From positions 1 to 30,480 of the forward strand of contig CALGTJ010000536.1 in assembly GCA_937901435.1 (NCBI GenBank): a DNA stretch of 30,480 bases, in the 5' to 3' direction. Below, one piece after another: positions 1-8,916 of the stretch (positions are counted from its first letter, which is position 1; every line of letters starts with the position of its first letter). Source of the stretch: an uncultured Rhodobacter sp. GTDB taxonomy: Bacteria > Pseudomonadota > Alphaproteobacteria > Rhodobacterales > Rhodobacteraceae. Below the pieces are notes generated by a model. The model had not been told where the DNA came from. It was given only the letters and a program-made list of their open reading frames with translations, and made no database searches. Both the position numbers and the translations under genes were made by a program.

Positions 1-900
1 CGCCGTGGGGTGCAGCATAAGTCCACGCCCGAACAGCGGATGATCCAACATCCCCGCAAGCAGACGGGCATTCCCAAGCGCATTGCCTGCCAGCACCACT
101 TCGTCGCAGGACAGCGACTTGCGCCCCTCCGCATCCACGTACTGCAGCCCCATCACATCACGCCCGTTGGCTGCGATGTCGAGGCCCGTAACCGTTGCAC
201 CCGCGCGCAGCTCTACGCCTTTGGACCGTGCGGCATCCAGATAAGCGATATCTGCACTGGCTCGCGCATGTCGGGGACAGCCCACACCGCAGGGGCCACA
301 ATTGTTGCAAGCTTCCCGCCCGGCGCGCGCGCGGCTGAGGATTGCTGCGTCCGACGGCCACCAATGCCACCCCAGACGATCAAACCCTGCCGCCAGTTTT
401 TCAGTACCAACACAGAGCGGCAAAGGTGGACAGGGTCGCTCGGCTCGCGGCGGATTGCCGGGATCCCCGGCAAGACCTGACACGCCCATCATCTGGTCAT
501 TCAGATCGTAGAACGGTTCAAGCTCAGCATAGCTGACCGGCCAGTCTGACCCGATATGATCAAGACTTTTCTTGCGGAAATCTGAAGGGCGGAAGCGCGG
601 AAAATGCGCGCCCCAGCGGATTGTACTACCGCCGACTGCATTGAAAATCGCCGGGCGGATGACGCTTTCGCTGTCCTCTACCGGATAGTCCGCAGGCCCT
701 CGCCGCACATTGGGATTGGCATTGTACGTGCTCTGCAACGCCAGTTCCCACTTCGCCGAAAGCGACGGGGCGCTGCTCTGGTCGACAAAGTCTCCCGCCT
801 CTAGCACAACAACCCGCAATCCCGGTTTTGCCACAGCCCATGCAAAAGCAAGACCGGCAGCCCCCGCGCCGACAATCGCGATGTCGGCGGTTTCGGTCAT
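1..900 (-). CDS. GMC-family FAD oxidoreductase with Cys cluster, C-terminus cut off by window edge
   Basis: The frame is open for 300 codons from an ATG at 900-898 to the window edge, so the C-terminal substrate half, with the catalytic His region, is missing. The N-terminus has the FAD-binding Rossmann motif GAGAAG (residues 11-16), an acidic strand end near E35, and the GMC segment NAVGGSTIRWGAHFPRF (about 87-103). Residues 198-210 read C-NN-C-GP-C-GVG-C-PR, so four Cys (198, 201, 204, 208) lie close together. Such clusters occur in the gluconate/FAD-glucose dehydrogenase branch of GMC enzymes, where they bind an Fe-S centre; a cluster here is inferred. The protein closely resembles the GMC enzyme at 10773-12368 in layout and motifs. 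The start overlaps the stop of the upstream CMD gene by ATGA, so the two are translationally coupled and this is a distal gene of the long minus-strand operon. The substrate is unknown. Confidence 0.93.
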   Translation of the reverse strand, partial: MTETADIAIVGAGAAGLAFAWAVAKPGLRVVVLEAGDFVDQSSAPSLSAKWELALQSTYNANPNVRRGPADYPVEDSESVIRPAIFNAVGGSTIRWGAHFPRFRPSDFRKKSLDHIGSDWPVSYAELEPFYDLNDQMMGVSGLAGDPGNPPRAERPCPPLPLCVGTEKLAAGFDRLGWHWWPSDAAILSRARAGREACNNCGPCGVGCPRHARASADIAYLDAARSKGVELRAGATVTGLDIAANGRDVMGLQYVDAEGRKSLSCDEVVLAGNALGNARLLAGMLDHPLFGRGLMLHPTA

Positions 901-1313
901 GTATTTACGTCTTCTTCCGGCACCTTCAGATCAACCCGACCCTTGCCTTCCTTCATCTTGTTGAAGGTATGGCAAGACGCCTCAAACGCCGGGATGCCGC
1001 CGGGCAAAGCTGCCATAAAGGCAGCCTCGTAGACCTCTTTCCAGGTCGCGCCGTTTTCGATCGCCCGGATTGCGGCCCATTCGACGCCTTCACTGTCGCC
1101 TTTGACGGCCGTGGTCACGCCCACCAGCACAAGAAAACGGGTCTTCAGGTCCATGGCCCGACCGTCCTCTGGGCCGAACAGCGTGTAGGAGGCCAAAGCG
1201 CCGTAGCGGCGGAGCATTTCCGGATCAAGTTCCGCAAGATAATCATGTACCGGCAAAGTATACCCGCGCACTTCACGAATTTTGTCGAGTTCGGCTTTTC
1301 CTTCGGGGGTCAT
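897..1313 (-). CDS. Small carboxymuconolactone decarboxylase (CMD/AhpD-like) protein
   Basis: A 138-residue all-helical protein with the CMD-family pattern: a helix with LKTRFLVLVGVTTAVKGD (about 57-74), then a helix with EGVEWAAIRAIENGATWKEV, a hydrophobic helix ending in PGGIPAFEASCHTF. Length suits a single CMD domain. The CxxC pair of AhpD peroxidase partners is absent, so a thiol-peroxidase role is unlikely. In this superfamily CxxC-less members include gamma-carboxymuconolactone decarboxylase and many uncharacterised proteins in ring-degradation loci. The start ATG has a good ribosome site (AAAGGA, about 7 bases upstream). It sits between the OYE fusion (26-base gap) and the truncated GMC gene (4-base overlap). 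Family call is firm; reaction is unknown. Confidence 0.85.
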   Translation of the reverse strand: MTPEGKAELDKIREVRGYTLPVHDYLAELDPEMLRRYGALASYTLFGPEDGRAMDLKTRFLVLVGVTTAVKGDSEGVEWAAIRAIENGATWKEVYEAAFMAALPGGIPAFEASCHTFNKMKEGKGRVDLKVPEEDVNT

Positions 1314-1339
1314 GTGAGGTCCTTTATGAAAGAGAAATG

Positions 1340-3322
1340 TCAGATTTTGCGGGCGGCAAGTTCGCCTTCCTTGATGGCGTCGTTGACCCGGCGCGCCGAC
1401 ATCGCGTCCCCGATCAGATGCGTTTCGACACTGTCTCCAAGCGCATGGAACAGAGCGTCATTGGCCGAACCGCCCTGCACCATCACAACGCTGTCGATCT
1501 TGCCCAGCGTTTCTGTTTCACCGGTGTAAAGATCGCGCATCGTGACGCTATTGGGGGTAATCTCTGTCAACTCGCGATCGACGTAAAAGGTCACGCCTGC
1601 ACGGCGCAGCATCCCATGAACCTTGCCCCAGTCGCGCGAGGCAGCAAGATCTGGCGACGGTTGACCCAGCTGCGTCACAAAGAAAACCTGCGCGCCACGT
1701 TGCGTCAGGTATTCGGCAGTGACGGCACCCTGACGCCCTCCCATGGTGTCAAAGACCACAACGCGTTTTCCCACCACCGGGTCGGTTTCGAGAAGCTCGG
1801 AATAGGCCATCACATGCGGGAGGTCCGCACCGGGCAACGGGTCACCACCCCACTTCTCGGGGCGCAGCATTGTCCAGCCATGGCGCAAACCGGTCGACCC
1901 GGTCGCAATGACCACTGCATCGAAACCTGCAAGATCAGCCTCGGTCGCGCGGGTGTTAAGACGTATATCAATATCTTCGTCGCCCAAACGCGCCTCAAGC
2001 CAATCGACGATACCCACAAGTTCAGTCCGGCTGTCAGCCTTGGCCCACCAGCGCACCTGACCGCCCAACCTCTGCCGTGCCTCATATAGCGTGACTGCAT
2101 GCCCCCGCCGCGCCAGCGTCCAGGCAGCCCGCATTCCGCCAGGACCACCGCCCACCACCGCCACTTTGCGCGGTGTTTCTGCCGGTTCCAATGTGTCCTC
2201 GTCCAGTTCCAGTTCACGCCCCGCAGACGGGTTGTGAATGCAGCCAATGGGGGCCTGGGCAAAGATCGTGGACATGCACCAATTCGCGCCGACGCAGGGA
2301 CGGATTTTGTCGCCTTCACCAGACAGCGCCTTAGCCCCCCATCGCGCATCCGAGACCAACGCGCGGGCCATGCCCACGAAATCAAGCTTGCCCTCGGTCA
2401 GATACGCCTCAGCCTCGCCCGGATCGACAATGCGCCCAACGCCGACAACCGGGATCTTGAGCCGCGCCTTGACCGTCGCGGTCGCATCCAGTTGAAACCC
2501 GTGTTTTTCTGGCGCGGTCGGGTAGATCAGCATCCTGTTGATATACGTGCCGTGCGACAAGGAAATGTAGTCGATCAGCCCTGTTGCCTCAAACTCTGCC
2601 GCCAGATCGGCCCAGTCGTTGGGCCGCAATCCGCCCTCGTGCCCATCGTCGGAATTGAGCCGCATGCCCATGATCATATCCGGGCCAAGCTCTTCTCGGC
2701 AGGCTTGCAATATCTCCATCACGATCCGCATCCGGTCTTCCAGCGATCCGCCATAGGCGTCATTGCGCAGGTTCGTGGCAGGCGACAGGAACTGGTTGAG
2801 AAGGTAGCCATGCGACATACCGTGCACCTCTACCCCGTCCAAACCACCTTCGCGGGAATAGCGCGCAGACAGGCGATACCCTTCGATGATTTCGGCAATG
2901 TCCTTGCCCGTCATCACATGCGGCATCTCGCGGTAAACGCCGCATGGAATGGCGGACGGTGCCCAAACCGGAAGTCCATTGGTCACCGAATTTGTCTGCC
3001 GTCCACGATGCCAAGGCTGCGATAACAGCAGCGTGCCATGTTCATGCACGGCTTCTGCCAATTTGGCATATTCCGGAACCATGCGCGGATCAAAGGCAAA
3101 GGCTTTGCCCTTGTATGGCTGCGTCGTCGGATGGCTGGCCATCGCCTCCATCGTGATGACCGCAGCGCCGCCTTTCGCCCGCGCGACATAGTAGGCAATA
3201 TGCGCTTCAGTAAAGAGATGGTCCTTGACCAGCAACGTTGCATGCGCCGTCATCCAAATCCGGTTGCGGGCGGTTTTCGGGCCCAGTTGCAAAGGACTTC
3301 CAAGAAGCGGGTAAGCGGTCAT
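1340..3322 (-). CDS. OYE-type FMN / Fe-S / FAD fusion oxidoreductase (TMADH / 2,4-dienoyl-CoA reductase-like), paralog 1
   Basis: 660 residues with the three-part layout of trimethylamine dehydrogenase and 2,4-dienoyl-CoA reductase. An FMN TIM barrel (about 1-335) is followed by an Fe-S linker (about 343-361) and an FAD/NAD(P)-type two-dinucleotide-binding region, starting with VVGGGPGGM at about 389. Barrel active-site residues include H167 and H171 in VHGMSHGYLLNQFLSP, with one more residue between the histidines than in simple OYEs, and NLRNDAYGGS downstream. The Fe-S linker has C343, C349 and C361, but the second expected Cys is Ala346. I recall annotated N-methylproline-demethylase-like relatives with a similar CVGANxC pattern, so this may be a subfamily trait. 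An oxidative demethylase or enoate reductase role is inferred only. It overlaps the upstream ATPase gene by ATGA. Confidence 0.92.
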   Translation of the reverse strand: MTAYPLLGSPLQLGPKTARNRIWMTAHATLLVKDHLFTEAHIAYYVARAKGGAAVITMEAMASHPTTQPYKGKAFAFDPRMVPEYAKLAEAVHEHGTLLLSQPWHRGRQTNSVTNGLPVWAPSAIPCGVYREMPHVMTGKDIAEIIEGYRLSARYSREGGLDGVEVHGMSHGYLLNQFLSPATNLRNDAYGGSLEDRMRIVMEILQACREELGPDMIMGMRLNSDDGHEGGLRPNDWADLAAEFEATGLIDYISLSHGTYINRMLIYPTAPEKHGFQLDATATVKARLKIPVVGVGRIVDPGEAEAYLTEGKLDFVGMARALVSDARWGAKALSGEGDKIRPCVGANWCMSTIFAQAPIGCIHNPSAGRELELDEDTLEPAETPRKVAVVGGGPGGMRAAWTLARRGHAVTLYEARQRLGGQVRWWAKADSRTELVGIVDWLEARLGDEDIDIRLNTRATEADLAGFDAVVIATGSTGLRHGWTMLRPEKWGGDPLPGADLPHVMAYSELLETDPVVGKRVVVFDTMGGRQGAVTAEYLTQRGAQVFFVTQLGQPSPDLAASRDWGKVHGMLRRAGVTFYVDRELTEITPNSVTMRDLYTGETETLGKIDSVVMVQGGSANDALFHALGDSVETHLIGDAMSARRVNDAIKEGELAARKI

Positions 3323-4305
3323 GCGATTTCTTTCCGTTGTATGATATTTCCGCCGTCAGGAATGCGTAGACAGCGTGCCTCTTGACCTGTGGGGACCGTT
3401 AGAGTGCCCGGCACCACGCTGCTGCAGCGGTCAATCGCGACGGGGCAACGTGTATGAAACTTACAACCCGGCGGAAGCGCGATCGGTGATGGCACCTCGC
3501 CTCCAAGTACATGTCGCGTGACCTTGATACGTGGATCGGCGGGCAGATGCGCCGATAGCAGCGCTTGCGTGTAGGGGTGTGCAGGGGTTTCGAACAATGC
3601 CTCGGCTTGACCCTGTTCAACCACTTCGCCCAGATACAGTACCGCGATCCGGTCGCTGATCATACGGACGGTGCCCAGATCATGACTGATGAACAACATC
3701 GCGGCTTTGGTCTCTTCACGGATCTCGGCCAGCAATTCGAGTATCCCCGCCCGCACCGACATATCGAGAGAGCTTGTTGGCTCATCCAGAACGATCAACT
3801 TAGGGTCGGTGGCGATCGCTCGGGCGATGCAGACCCGCTGCAGCTGCCCCCCCGACAGGTTCGCAGGTGTGCGGTTCAAAAACGAAGTGCTCAGATTGAC
3901 CCGCCGTGCAAGGTCTTCGGTCCTGTCGTGACGCTCTGACCGTGACAGTGGCATGTGCAGCTTGATCGGCTCTGCAATCAGGTCACGGATCCGCATACGC
4001 GGATTGAGCGCGCTCCACGGGTCCTGAAACACCATCTGCATATCGCGCCTCAATGGGCGCACTTTGCTTTTGGGAAGATGCGTGATGTCCTGACCGTTGA
4101 ATTCAATGCTGCCCTCAGTCGGCTCTGACAGGCGCAGGATCACCCGGCCAATCGTTGACTTGCCCGACCCGGATTCACCGACCATGCCCAGAGTTTCCCC
4201 CGGAGAGATGTTCAGATCGACGTGGTTCACAGCATTGACAAATTGCTTGCCACCAACCGGAAAGTGTTTGCAAAGACCCCGCACTTTCAGAACCGGGTTG
4301 GTCAT
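3319..4305 (-). CDS. ABC importer ATP-binding protein, OppF/DppF type
   Basis: A 328-residue ATPase with Walker A GESGSGKST (43-51), signature LSGGQLQR, Walker B LIVLDEP followed by TSSLD, and the H-loop SHDLG. The C-terminal part (FETPAHPYTQALLSA, then a PPGCKFHTRCP segment) is the oligopeptide/dipeptide-type extension, including the Cys-containing PxGCxFHxRCP motif. It powers the importer on the cytoplasmic side as a heterodimer with the next ATPase. Start and stop both form ATGA overlaps with neighbours, so it is in the middle of a translationally coupled run. The substrate is not necessarily a peptide: this family also carries nickel, sugars and various catabolic substrates. Confidence 0.95.
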   Translation of the reverse strand: MTNPVLKVRGLCKHFPVGGKQFVNAVNHVDLNISPGETLGMVGESGSGKSTIGRVILRLSEPTEGSIEFNGQDITHLPKSKVRPLRRDMQMVFQDPWSALNPRMRIRDLIAEPIKLHMPLSRSERHDRTEDLARRVNLSTSFLNRTPANLSGGQLQRVCIARAIATDPKLIVLDEPTSSLDMSVRAGILELLAEIREETKAAMLFISHDLGTVRMISDRIAVLYLGEVVEQGQAEALFETPAHPYTQALLSAHLPADPRIKVTRHVLGGEVPSPIALPPGCKFHTRCPVAIDRCSSVVPGTLTVPTGQEARCLRIPDGGNIIQRKEIA

Positions 4306-5306
4306 GCGCGGGCCTCTTTGGGCTTCATCTCGTCAAGCGTCCCGGCGAAATGGCACAGCGCAAAATGGGTAGGCGCGATTTCTTTGTTTGGCACAGGTGT
4401 GCGGCACAGTTCCGTCGCAAATTCACAACGTGACTGGAGCGCGCAGCCCGGTGGCAAATTGTAAAGGTCGGGCGGCTGCCCACCAAGCGTACGCGCGCGG
4501 CCCTTTTGGAACTGTTCGGGCGTCGCCCCGATAAGGTTGCGTGTATAGGGGTGGACAGGGGCCGCAAACACATCCGCCACAGGGCCGCTTTCGACAATGC
4601 TACCACCAAACATCACCGCGATATCATCGCAGAAATGCGCAACCACACCCAGATCATGAGTGATGATCATGGTCGCCATATTGAAACGCGCCACCAGGTC
4701 CCGCAGCAGATCCAGAATCTGGGCCTGCACAGTCACATCTAGACCAGTGGTCGGCTCGTCCGCGATCAAGAGCTTTGGCCCATTCATCAGCGCCATCGCC
4801 AGTAAAACACGCTGCGCCATGCCGCCGGACAATTCATGTGGCCATGACTTTGCTCTACTTTCCGGAGCCGGGATGCCGACAGCTTCCATCATTTCAAGCG
4901 CGCGTTTGCGCGACATCTCTAGTGATCCGCCAGAGTGGATTTGATGCAATCGAACCAGCTGATCCCCAACCCGCGTCAGAGGGTCAAGCGATGTTCGCGG
5001 GTTCTGCACCACCATTGCAATCTCGGCACCGCGAATGCGATTGAGGTCTTCGGGTGGCATTGTCGTTAACTCACGGCCCTCAAAGCGGACCGACCCAGCT
5101 ACGATCCTCGCAGGTGGGCGCAATAGGCCCACAACCGATTGCGCCGTAAGCGATTTACCCGCCCCGGTTTCGCCAACAATCCCAAGAATGCGACCCGCTT
5201 GCAGTGAGAACGAAACACCGTTCAATGCCTTGGCGATCCTCACGCGATTGTCGATATCGCGCGAGATGAAATGCGTGTGCAGGTCTTCGACTTCAAGCAG
5301 CGTCAT
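4302..5306 (-). CDS. ABC importer ATP-binding protein, OppD/DppD type
   Basis: The frame is open further upstream to 5531, but that stretch is antisense-like and lies entirely inside the upstream permease. The start chosen is the ATG at 5306-5304 (MTLLEVEDLHTHF), which gives 334 residues and an ATGA overlap with the permease stop. Walker A is GETGAGKS, the signature is LSGGMAQR, Walker B is LLIADEPTTGLDVTVQAQ, and the H-loop is THDLGVVAHFCDD. The oligopeptide-type C-terminal extension (HPYTRNLIG ... PPGCALQSRCEF) is present. It is the partner of the DppF-type ATPase that follows. Confidence 0.94.
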   Translation of the reverse strand: MTLLEVEDLHTHFISRDIDNRVRIAKALNGVSFSLQAGRILGIVGETGAGKSLTAQSVVGLLRPPARIVAGSVRFEGRELTTMPPEDLNRIRGAEIAMVVQNPRTSLDPLTRVGDQLVRLHQIHSGGSLEMSRKRALEMMEAVGIPAPESRAKSWPHELSGGMAQRVLLAMALMNGPKLLIADEPTTGLDVTVQAQILDLLRDLVARFNMATMIITHDLGVVAHFCDDIAVMFGGSIVESGPVADVFAAPVHPYTRNLIGATPEQFQKGRARTLGGQPPDLYNLPPGCALQSRCEFATELCRTPVPNKEIAPTHFALCHFAGTLDEMKPKEARA

Positions 5307-6205
5307 TTCGCGGTTCTCCGACGCGGGTCCATCAAGTCCTGAAGCCCATCGCCAAAGAGGTTGAGACCAAAGACCAGAAAGATCAGCGCCAGACCGGGGT
5401 AAAGCCCAACCCACCACTGGCCCGACACCATAAACTCTGCCCCTTGGCGGATCATCGCGCCCCATTCGGGCGTCGGTGCCTGAATGCCAACCCCCAAGAA
5501 CGCCAGCGTTGCAGAGATCCGCACGGCCCATGCTGCACGCACTGCCGTCTGCGCCATTGCGCCCTGAATGGCATTGGGCAGCAAATGGACAAAAAGGATG
5601 CGCCAGGTCGGGTTGCCCGCAGCGATGGCGCTTTCGACAAAGTTGGACGAGCGCAATGCCAGCACTTCAGCCCGCACAACACGCGCAAAGACCGGACTGT
5701 CCAGCAGACCAAGAACCAATACCACGTTCAGCAGGGATTGACCCGTTGCAGCCACGACTGCCAGCGCAAGTATGATAGATGGAAAGACGCGTAGCCCATC
5801 GAAAAACCTCATCAGCACTTCATCAAGGAGACCCCCACGGTAGCCCGCGATCAATCCAACCGGCACGCCGATCAGAAGCGATATCAGCACTGCGGGAATG
5901 GCAATGCCAAAGCCGAACTTTGCCCCGTAGATAACCCGGCTGAACACGTCCATGCCGTTGCCGTCCGTACCGAACCAATGCTCGGCCGAAGGCGCTTGCA
6001 AGACACGGTCAGTATACGCCGCCACCGGATCATGTGGCATGATCCAAGGCGCGAAGATGGCCAGAAGCGCAAAAAACAGAATGATCATCAGTCCAACGGC
6101 CGCCGTCGGACTTAGCCTGAGAATACCAACAAAGCGGTTCCAGATTTTTGAGCTGCGGCTGCGCTCGACCTGATCAATCACATCGTTGGAAGCTGCGTCG
6201 GACAT
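5303..6205 (-). CDS. ABC importer inner-membrane permease, OppC/DppC type
   Basis: A 300-residue membrane protein with an N-terminal cytoplasmic part (about 1-35), a first membrane segment (VGLMIILFFALLAIFAPWI), then the short periplasmic DPVAAYTDRVLQAPSAEHWFGTDGNGMDVFSRV stretch typical of DppC. Five more hydrophobic segments follow. The ATPase-contacting EAA-like loop is in the AAGNPTWRILFVHLLPN region (about 195-210). Its start codon shares one base with the stop of the DppB-type gene (TGATG), and its stop overlaps the DppD start. Confidence 0.94.
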   Translation of the reverse strand: MSDAASNDVIDQVERSRSSKIWNRFVGILRLSPTAAVGLMIILFFALLAIFAPWIMPHDPVAAYTDRVLQAPSAEHWFGTDGNGMDVFSRVIYGAKFGFGIAIPAVLISLLIGVPVGLIAGYRGGLLDEVLMRFFDGLRVFPSIILALAVVAATGQSLLNVVLVLGLLDSPVFARVVRAEVLALRSSNFVESAIAAGNPTWRILFVHLLPNAIQGAMAQTAVRAAWAVRISATLAFLGVGIQAPTPEWGAMIRQGAEFMVSGQWWVGLYPGLALIFLVFGLNLFGDGLQDLMDPRRRTAK

Positions 6206-7218
6206 CAGTTCAACTCCGACCGTGGTTCAATCAGATGCACAATGATGTCGATAATCACAAACACCAGAACCGAAAACAATGCGAGAACGAGCACATAACC
6301 TTGCACTGCTGTGAAATCACCACTGATGATCGCGTTCAGTCCATACTGGCCCAGTCCGCCCCACGCAAAGACATATTCAATCAGTGACATCGTGCCAACA
6401 AGGCCCGTCACCTCGGTGCCGACAAAGGTCAAAACCGGCACGGCACTGTTGCGCAGAACCAGTTTGCGAACGTTCTTTTCCGGCAGCCCGCAGGCTTGGG
6501 CATATCGAACTGTGTCCGAGGCCAGAACCTCAATGGCAATAGCGCGAGTTTGTTTGATGATTGGGGCTGCGGATACAATCGCAAGACAAATCACTGGCAG
6601 CACCAAATGCGAAGCCGAAGACCAAGCAGCCTCCCAGTTTGCTGTCAGCAAACCATCAATGAGATAGGACCCGGTGATCATTTCGGGCGGTGAGACCAGC
6701 AAACTCATGCGTCCTATGGCTGGTGGTGCCCAGCCCAGAAGGTAGAAAAATACGAAGATCATCACCAGCGCAAGCCAGTAGGTCGGAATCGAAAATCCAA
6801 GTAGCGACAGGACTCGGGTCACCTGATCAAACTTGCCGTTGGGCCTGAATGCCGCACGCAGGCCCACAGGGACACCAATCAAGGCCCCTATCCCAACTCC
6901 CCAGAACAAAAGCTCCAGAGAAATCATCGCGCGCTCTTTGATGTCGGTCATTACAGGGCGGTTCGAAAGCCAGCTTTCGCCCAAATCCCCCTGAACTACG
7001 TTGCCCAGATAAATCCCGAATTGCTGCCACAGCGGCTGATCCAGACCGAGGTTCTCGCGGATTGAGTCAAATTCAGCCTGCGTTGCCGTTGGGCCAGCGA
7101 GCCTCCCCACCGGATCAAGTCCACCGATCCGCACCAGCATGAAGGTAATGAACACCACTCCAATCAGAAGCGGCAATACCATGAACGCGCGACGCAACAG
7201 GAACCGGTGAAAGCTCAC
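6205..7218 (-). CDS. ABC importer inner-membrane permease, OppB/DppB type
   Basis: 337 residues starting at a GTG (7218-7216). It begins FHRFLLRRAFMVLPLLIGVVFITFMLVR, the standard first membrane segment of DppB permeases, followed by the periplasmic domain with GLDQPLWQQFGIYLGNVVQGDLGESW, a hallmark of this family. Later segments include the EAA-like loop ACGLPEKNVRKLVLRNS (about 247-263). It forms the channel with the DppC-type gene, to which it is fused by a TGATG overlap. A strong hairpin at 7247-7274 separates it from the binding-protein gene. Confidence 0.94.
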   Translation of the reverse strand: MSFHRFLLRRAFMVLPLLIGVVFITFMLVRIGGLDPVGRLAGPTATQAEFDSIRENLGLDQPLWQQFGIYLGNVVQGDLGESWLSNRPVMTDIKERAMISLELLFWGVGIGALIGVPVGLRAAFRPNGKFDQVTRVLSLLGFSIPTYWLALVMIFVFFYLLGWAPPAIGRMSLLVSPPEMITGSYLIDGLLTANWEAAWSSASHLVLPVICLAIVSAAPIIKQTRAIAIEVLASDTVRYAQACGLPEKNVRKLVLRNSAVPVLTFVGTEVTGLVGTMSLIEYVFAWGGLGQYGLNAIISGDFTAVQGYVLVLALFSVLVFVIIDIIVHLIEPRSELN

Positions 7219-7246
7219 AGTGTTTCAGCCTCTTGATTGGGGAAAG

Positions 7247-7274
7247 CCGGGCACCGCAGACTTGCAGCGCCCGG
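7247..7274 (-). other. Intercistronic RNA hairpin between binding-protein and permease genes
   Basis: In the minus-strand transcript the arms CCGGGCGCUGCA and UGCGGUGCCCGG pair over 12 bp (ten Watson-Crick, two G-U) around a four-base AGUC loop. It starts about 16 bases after the stop of the solute-binding-protein gene. No U-run follows, so full intrinsic termination is unlikely. In ABC operons such a hairpin usually protects the 3' end of the binding-protein message and raises binding protein over permease; that role is inferred here. Confidence 0.7.
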
Positions 7275-7289
7275 GGAATTTACGACGGA

Positions 7290-8864
7290 TCAGTCGCCGC
7301 GCAACTCGCGCCAGCGCTCGTGCTCATCCGGGTAATAGACCCAGCCAGAAACGTTCGGTGCCATCGCCTCGAACGTAGCGGGATAGGCGACAAGGATCCA
7401 AGGCGCATCTTCGGCCCAGAGTTTCTGCGCCTCATCCATCAAAGCCATGCGCTTTTCGGAATCGAGCTCTTCGCGTCCTTGATCAATAAGTGCATCCAGA
7501 TCGGGATTGTTGTACTTCGCCCGGTTCGAAACCCCGGTAGAGTGCGTCATCAGGAACATCGAATAGACCGCATCAAGCACGATTGGTCCGTCTTCCCATG
7601 TGAAGAAACACATGCTTTGTTCTGCAGGTGCCGCTTTGGCACGCATCTCGGAAGAGGTGATACGGGTTGGCACCGCATTGATGCCAACTTTCTTGAGCAT
7701 GTCCGCAACCTGGATGGCCACCGGCTCCTGATGCCAGAAAGCATCAGAATATAATAGCTCGACGGGTTCGGCAATGCCATCGGGATACCCGGCCTCGGCC
7801 AGCAAGGCTTTTGCCTTTTCAGGATCGAAATCGTACGCGAAATGCTCCTGATTGCTGCCCGCGATGATCGGTGAAACGATTGATCTGGCGATATCGGCCT
7901 GACCAGCAAAAACGGCAGTGTTCAACGCATCCTTGTCGACAGCATAGTTGAATGCCTGACGCACACGAGTGTCAGAAAACACCTCGCAGGACGGGTTCAT
8001 CCGTGCGGCAGCAACAGAACGGCTCGTGGCACGCTGAACCTTGACGTTTGGATCAGCCTGCATGTTGACCACCTGATTGATGGATGGCCGGTCGATCCAC
8101 TGAACCTGTCCGGCCTTAAGCAGCGTCACGCGGCTCGCTTCTGACGGGATTTCCTTGTAGATCACGCGGTCATAGTAAGGCTGCCCGCCAAAGTAGTTTG
8201 GGTTGGCAACAAACACCGCCTGATCGTCTGCACGCAGCGATTCAAGGTGGTATGCGCCAAACCCTGCGGTGTTGGACTGCATCCATTCCAGCGCCCATGG
8301 GTCGGCTTCAGTGGCGTGCTTTTTGACTTCTGTCGTATCATAGATACCCGGCACGTAGAGCGTCAGCGCATTCAGAAAGATCGCCGACGGCGCGGAGAGC
8401 GTGAACTCAACCTCATATTTCGAGATCGCCTTCACACCCGTGACGTTGGACACGCGCGCGATAAAGTTGCCAGTCCTTTTTTGCTCAAAGGACTTGGCCC
8501 AGCCCCACTCCACGTCGTCTGCCGTCAGTTCGTTGCCAAACGGACTCAGCACACCTTCGCGCAGCTTGAACACCCATGTCTTGCCGTCCTCCGACACAGT
8601 CCAACTTTCGGCCAGGTGCGGTTTCAGATCGTCAGGGTTCAGTGTGGTGATACCGTCTACTTCCATCGTGCCATAGGCGACGAGGTTTTCGTAAACCTGT
8701 GTCACTACGTTCTGCGTATGCGCCTTTAGCGCGTCACCATCAAAACCCTCCGGCGCTTGCGGCGAGGCAAGGATCATAGTCTCGGCCTTTGCGGCCCCAG
8801 ACATCACGCTCATCGCCAATGCCAGCGCGGCGGATAGAACAAGCGTCTTTCCCGTCAGCTTCAT
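7290..8864 (-). CDS. ABC importer periplasmic solute-binding protein, family 5 (DppA/OppA type)
   Basis: A 524-residue secreted protein. Residues 1-27 form a Sec signal peptide (KLTGKTLVLSAALALAMSV, cleavage after AKA). The mature part carries the SBP-family-5 signature region DLKPHLAESWTVSEDGKTWVFKLREGV (split around 81-107), followed by the TADDVEWGW segment, and a second-lobe region DTRVRQAFNYAVDKDALN (about 296-313). Length is usual for the family. The ribosome site AGGGAG lies about 9 bases before the ATG. It is the substrate receptor for the permease and ATPase genes downstream. The gene order dioxygenase, DUF2848, binding protein, permeases ties import to catabolism, but ligand identity cannot be read from sequence. 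Confidence 0.95.
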   Translation of the reverse strand: MKLTGKTLVLSAALALAMSVMSGAAKAETMILASPQAPEGFDGDALKAHTQNVVTQVYENLVAYGTMEVDGITTLNPDDLKPHLAESWTVSEDGKTWVFKLREGVLSPFGNELTADDVEWGWAKSFEQKRTGNFIARVSNVTGVKAISKYEVEFTLSAPSAIFLNALTLYVPGIYDTTEVKKHATEADPWALEWMQSNTAGFGAYHLESLRADDQAVFVANPNYFGGQPYYDRVIYKEIPSEASRVTLLKAGQVQWIDRPSINQVVNMQADPNVKVQRATSRSVAAARMNPSCEVFSDTRVRQAFNYAVDKDALNTAVFAGQADIARSIVSPIIAGSNQEHFAYDFDPEKAKALLAEAGYPDGIAEPVELLYSDAFWHQEPVAIQVADMLKKVGINAVPTRITSSEMRAKAAPAEQSMCFFTWEDGPIVLDAVYSMFLMTHSTGVSNRAKYNNPDLDALIDQGREELDSEKRMALMDEAQKLWAEDAPWILVAYPATFEAMAPNVSGWVYYPDEHERWRELRGD

Positions 8865-8916
8865 ATTTATTACTCCCTATTGTTATGCGTTTTTTTGTCG
8901 TTGGACTGGCTCAGTA

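Noticed and set aside
1337..3025. Long plus-strand open frames opposite the first OYE fusion (about 250 and 308 codons)
   Set aside because: They lie antisense to a clear flavoenzyme with intact motifs, carry no recognisable domain, and are typical of GC-rich third-position bias.
5307..5531. N-terminal extension of the DppD-type ATPase
   Set aside because: It is out of frame inside the upstream permease, not protein-like, and the internal ATG at 5306 gives a normal start with an ATGA overlap.
7520..7535. Palindrome-like GGTTCGAAACC resembling the 26342 element
   Set aside because: It is inside the binding-protein coding region and imperfect, so it is not evidence for a shared operator.
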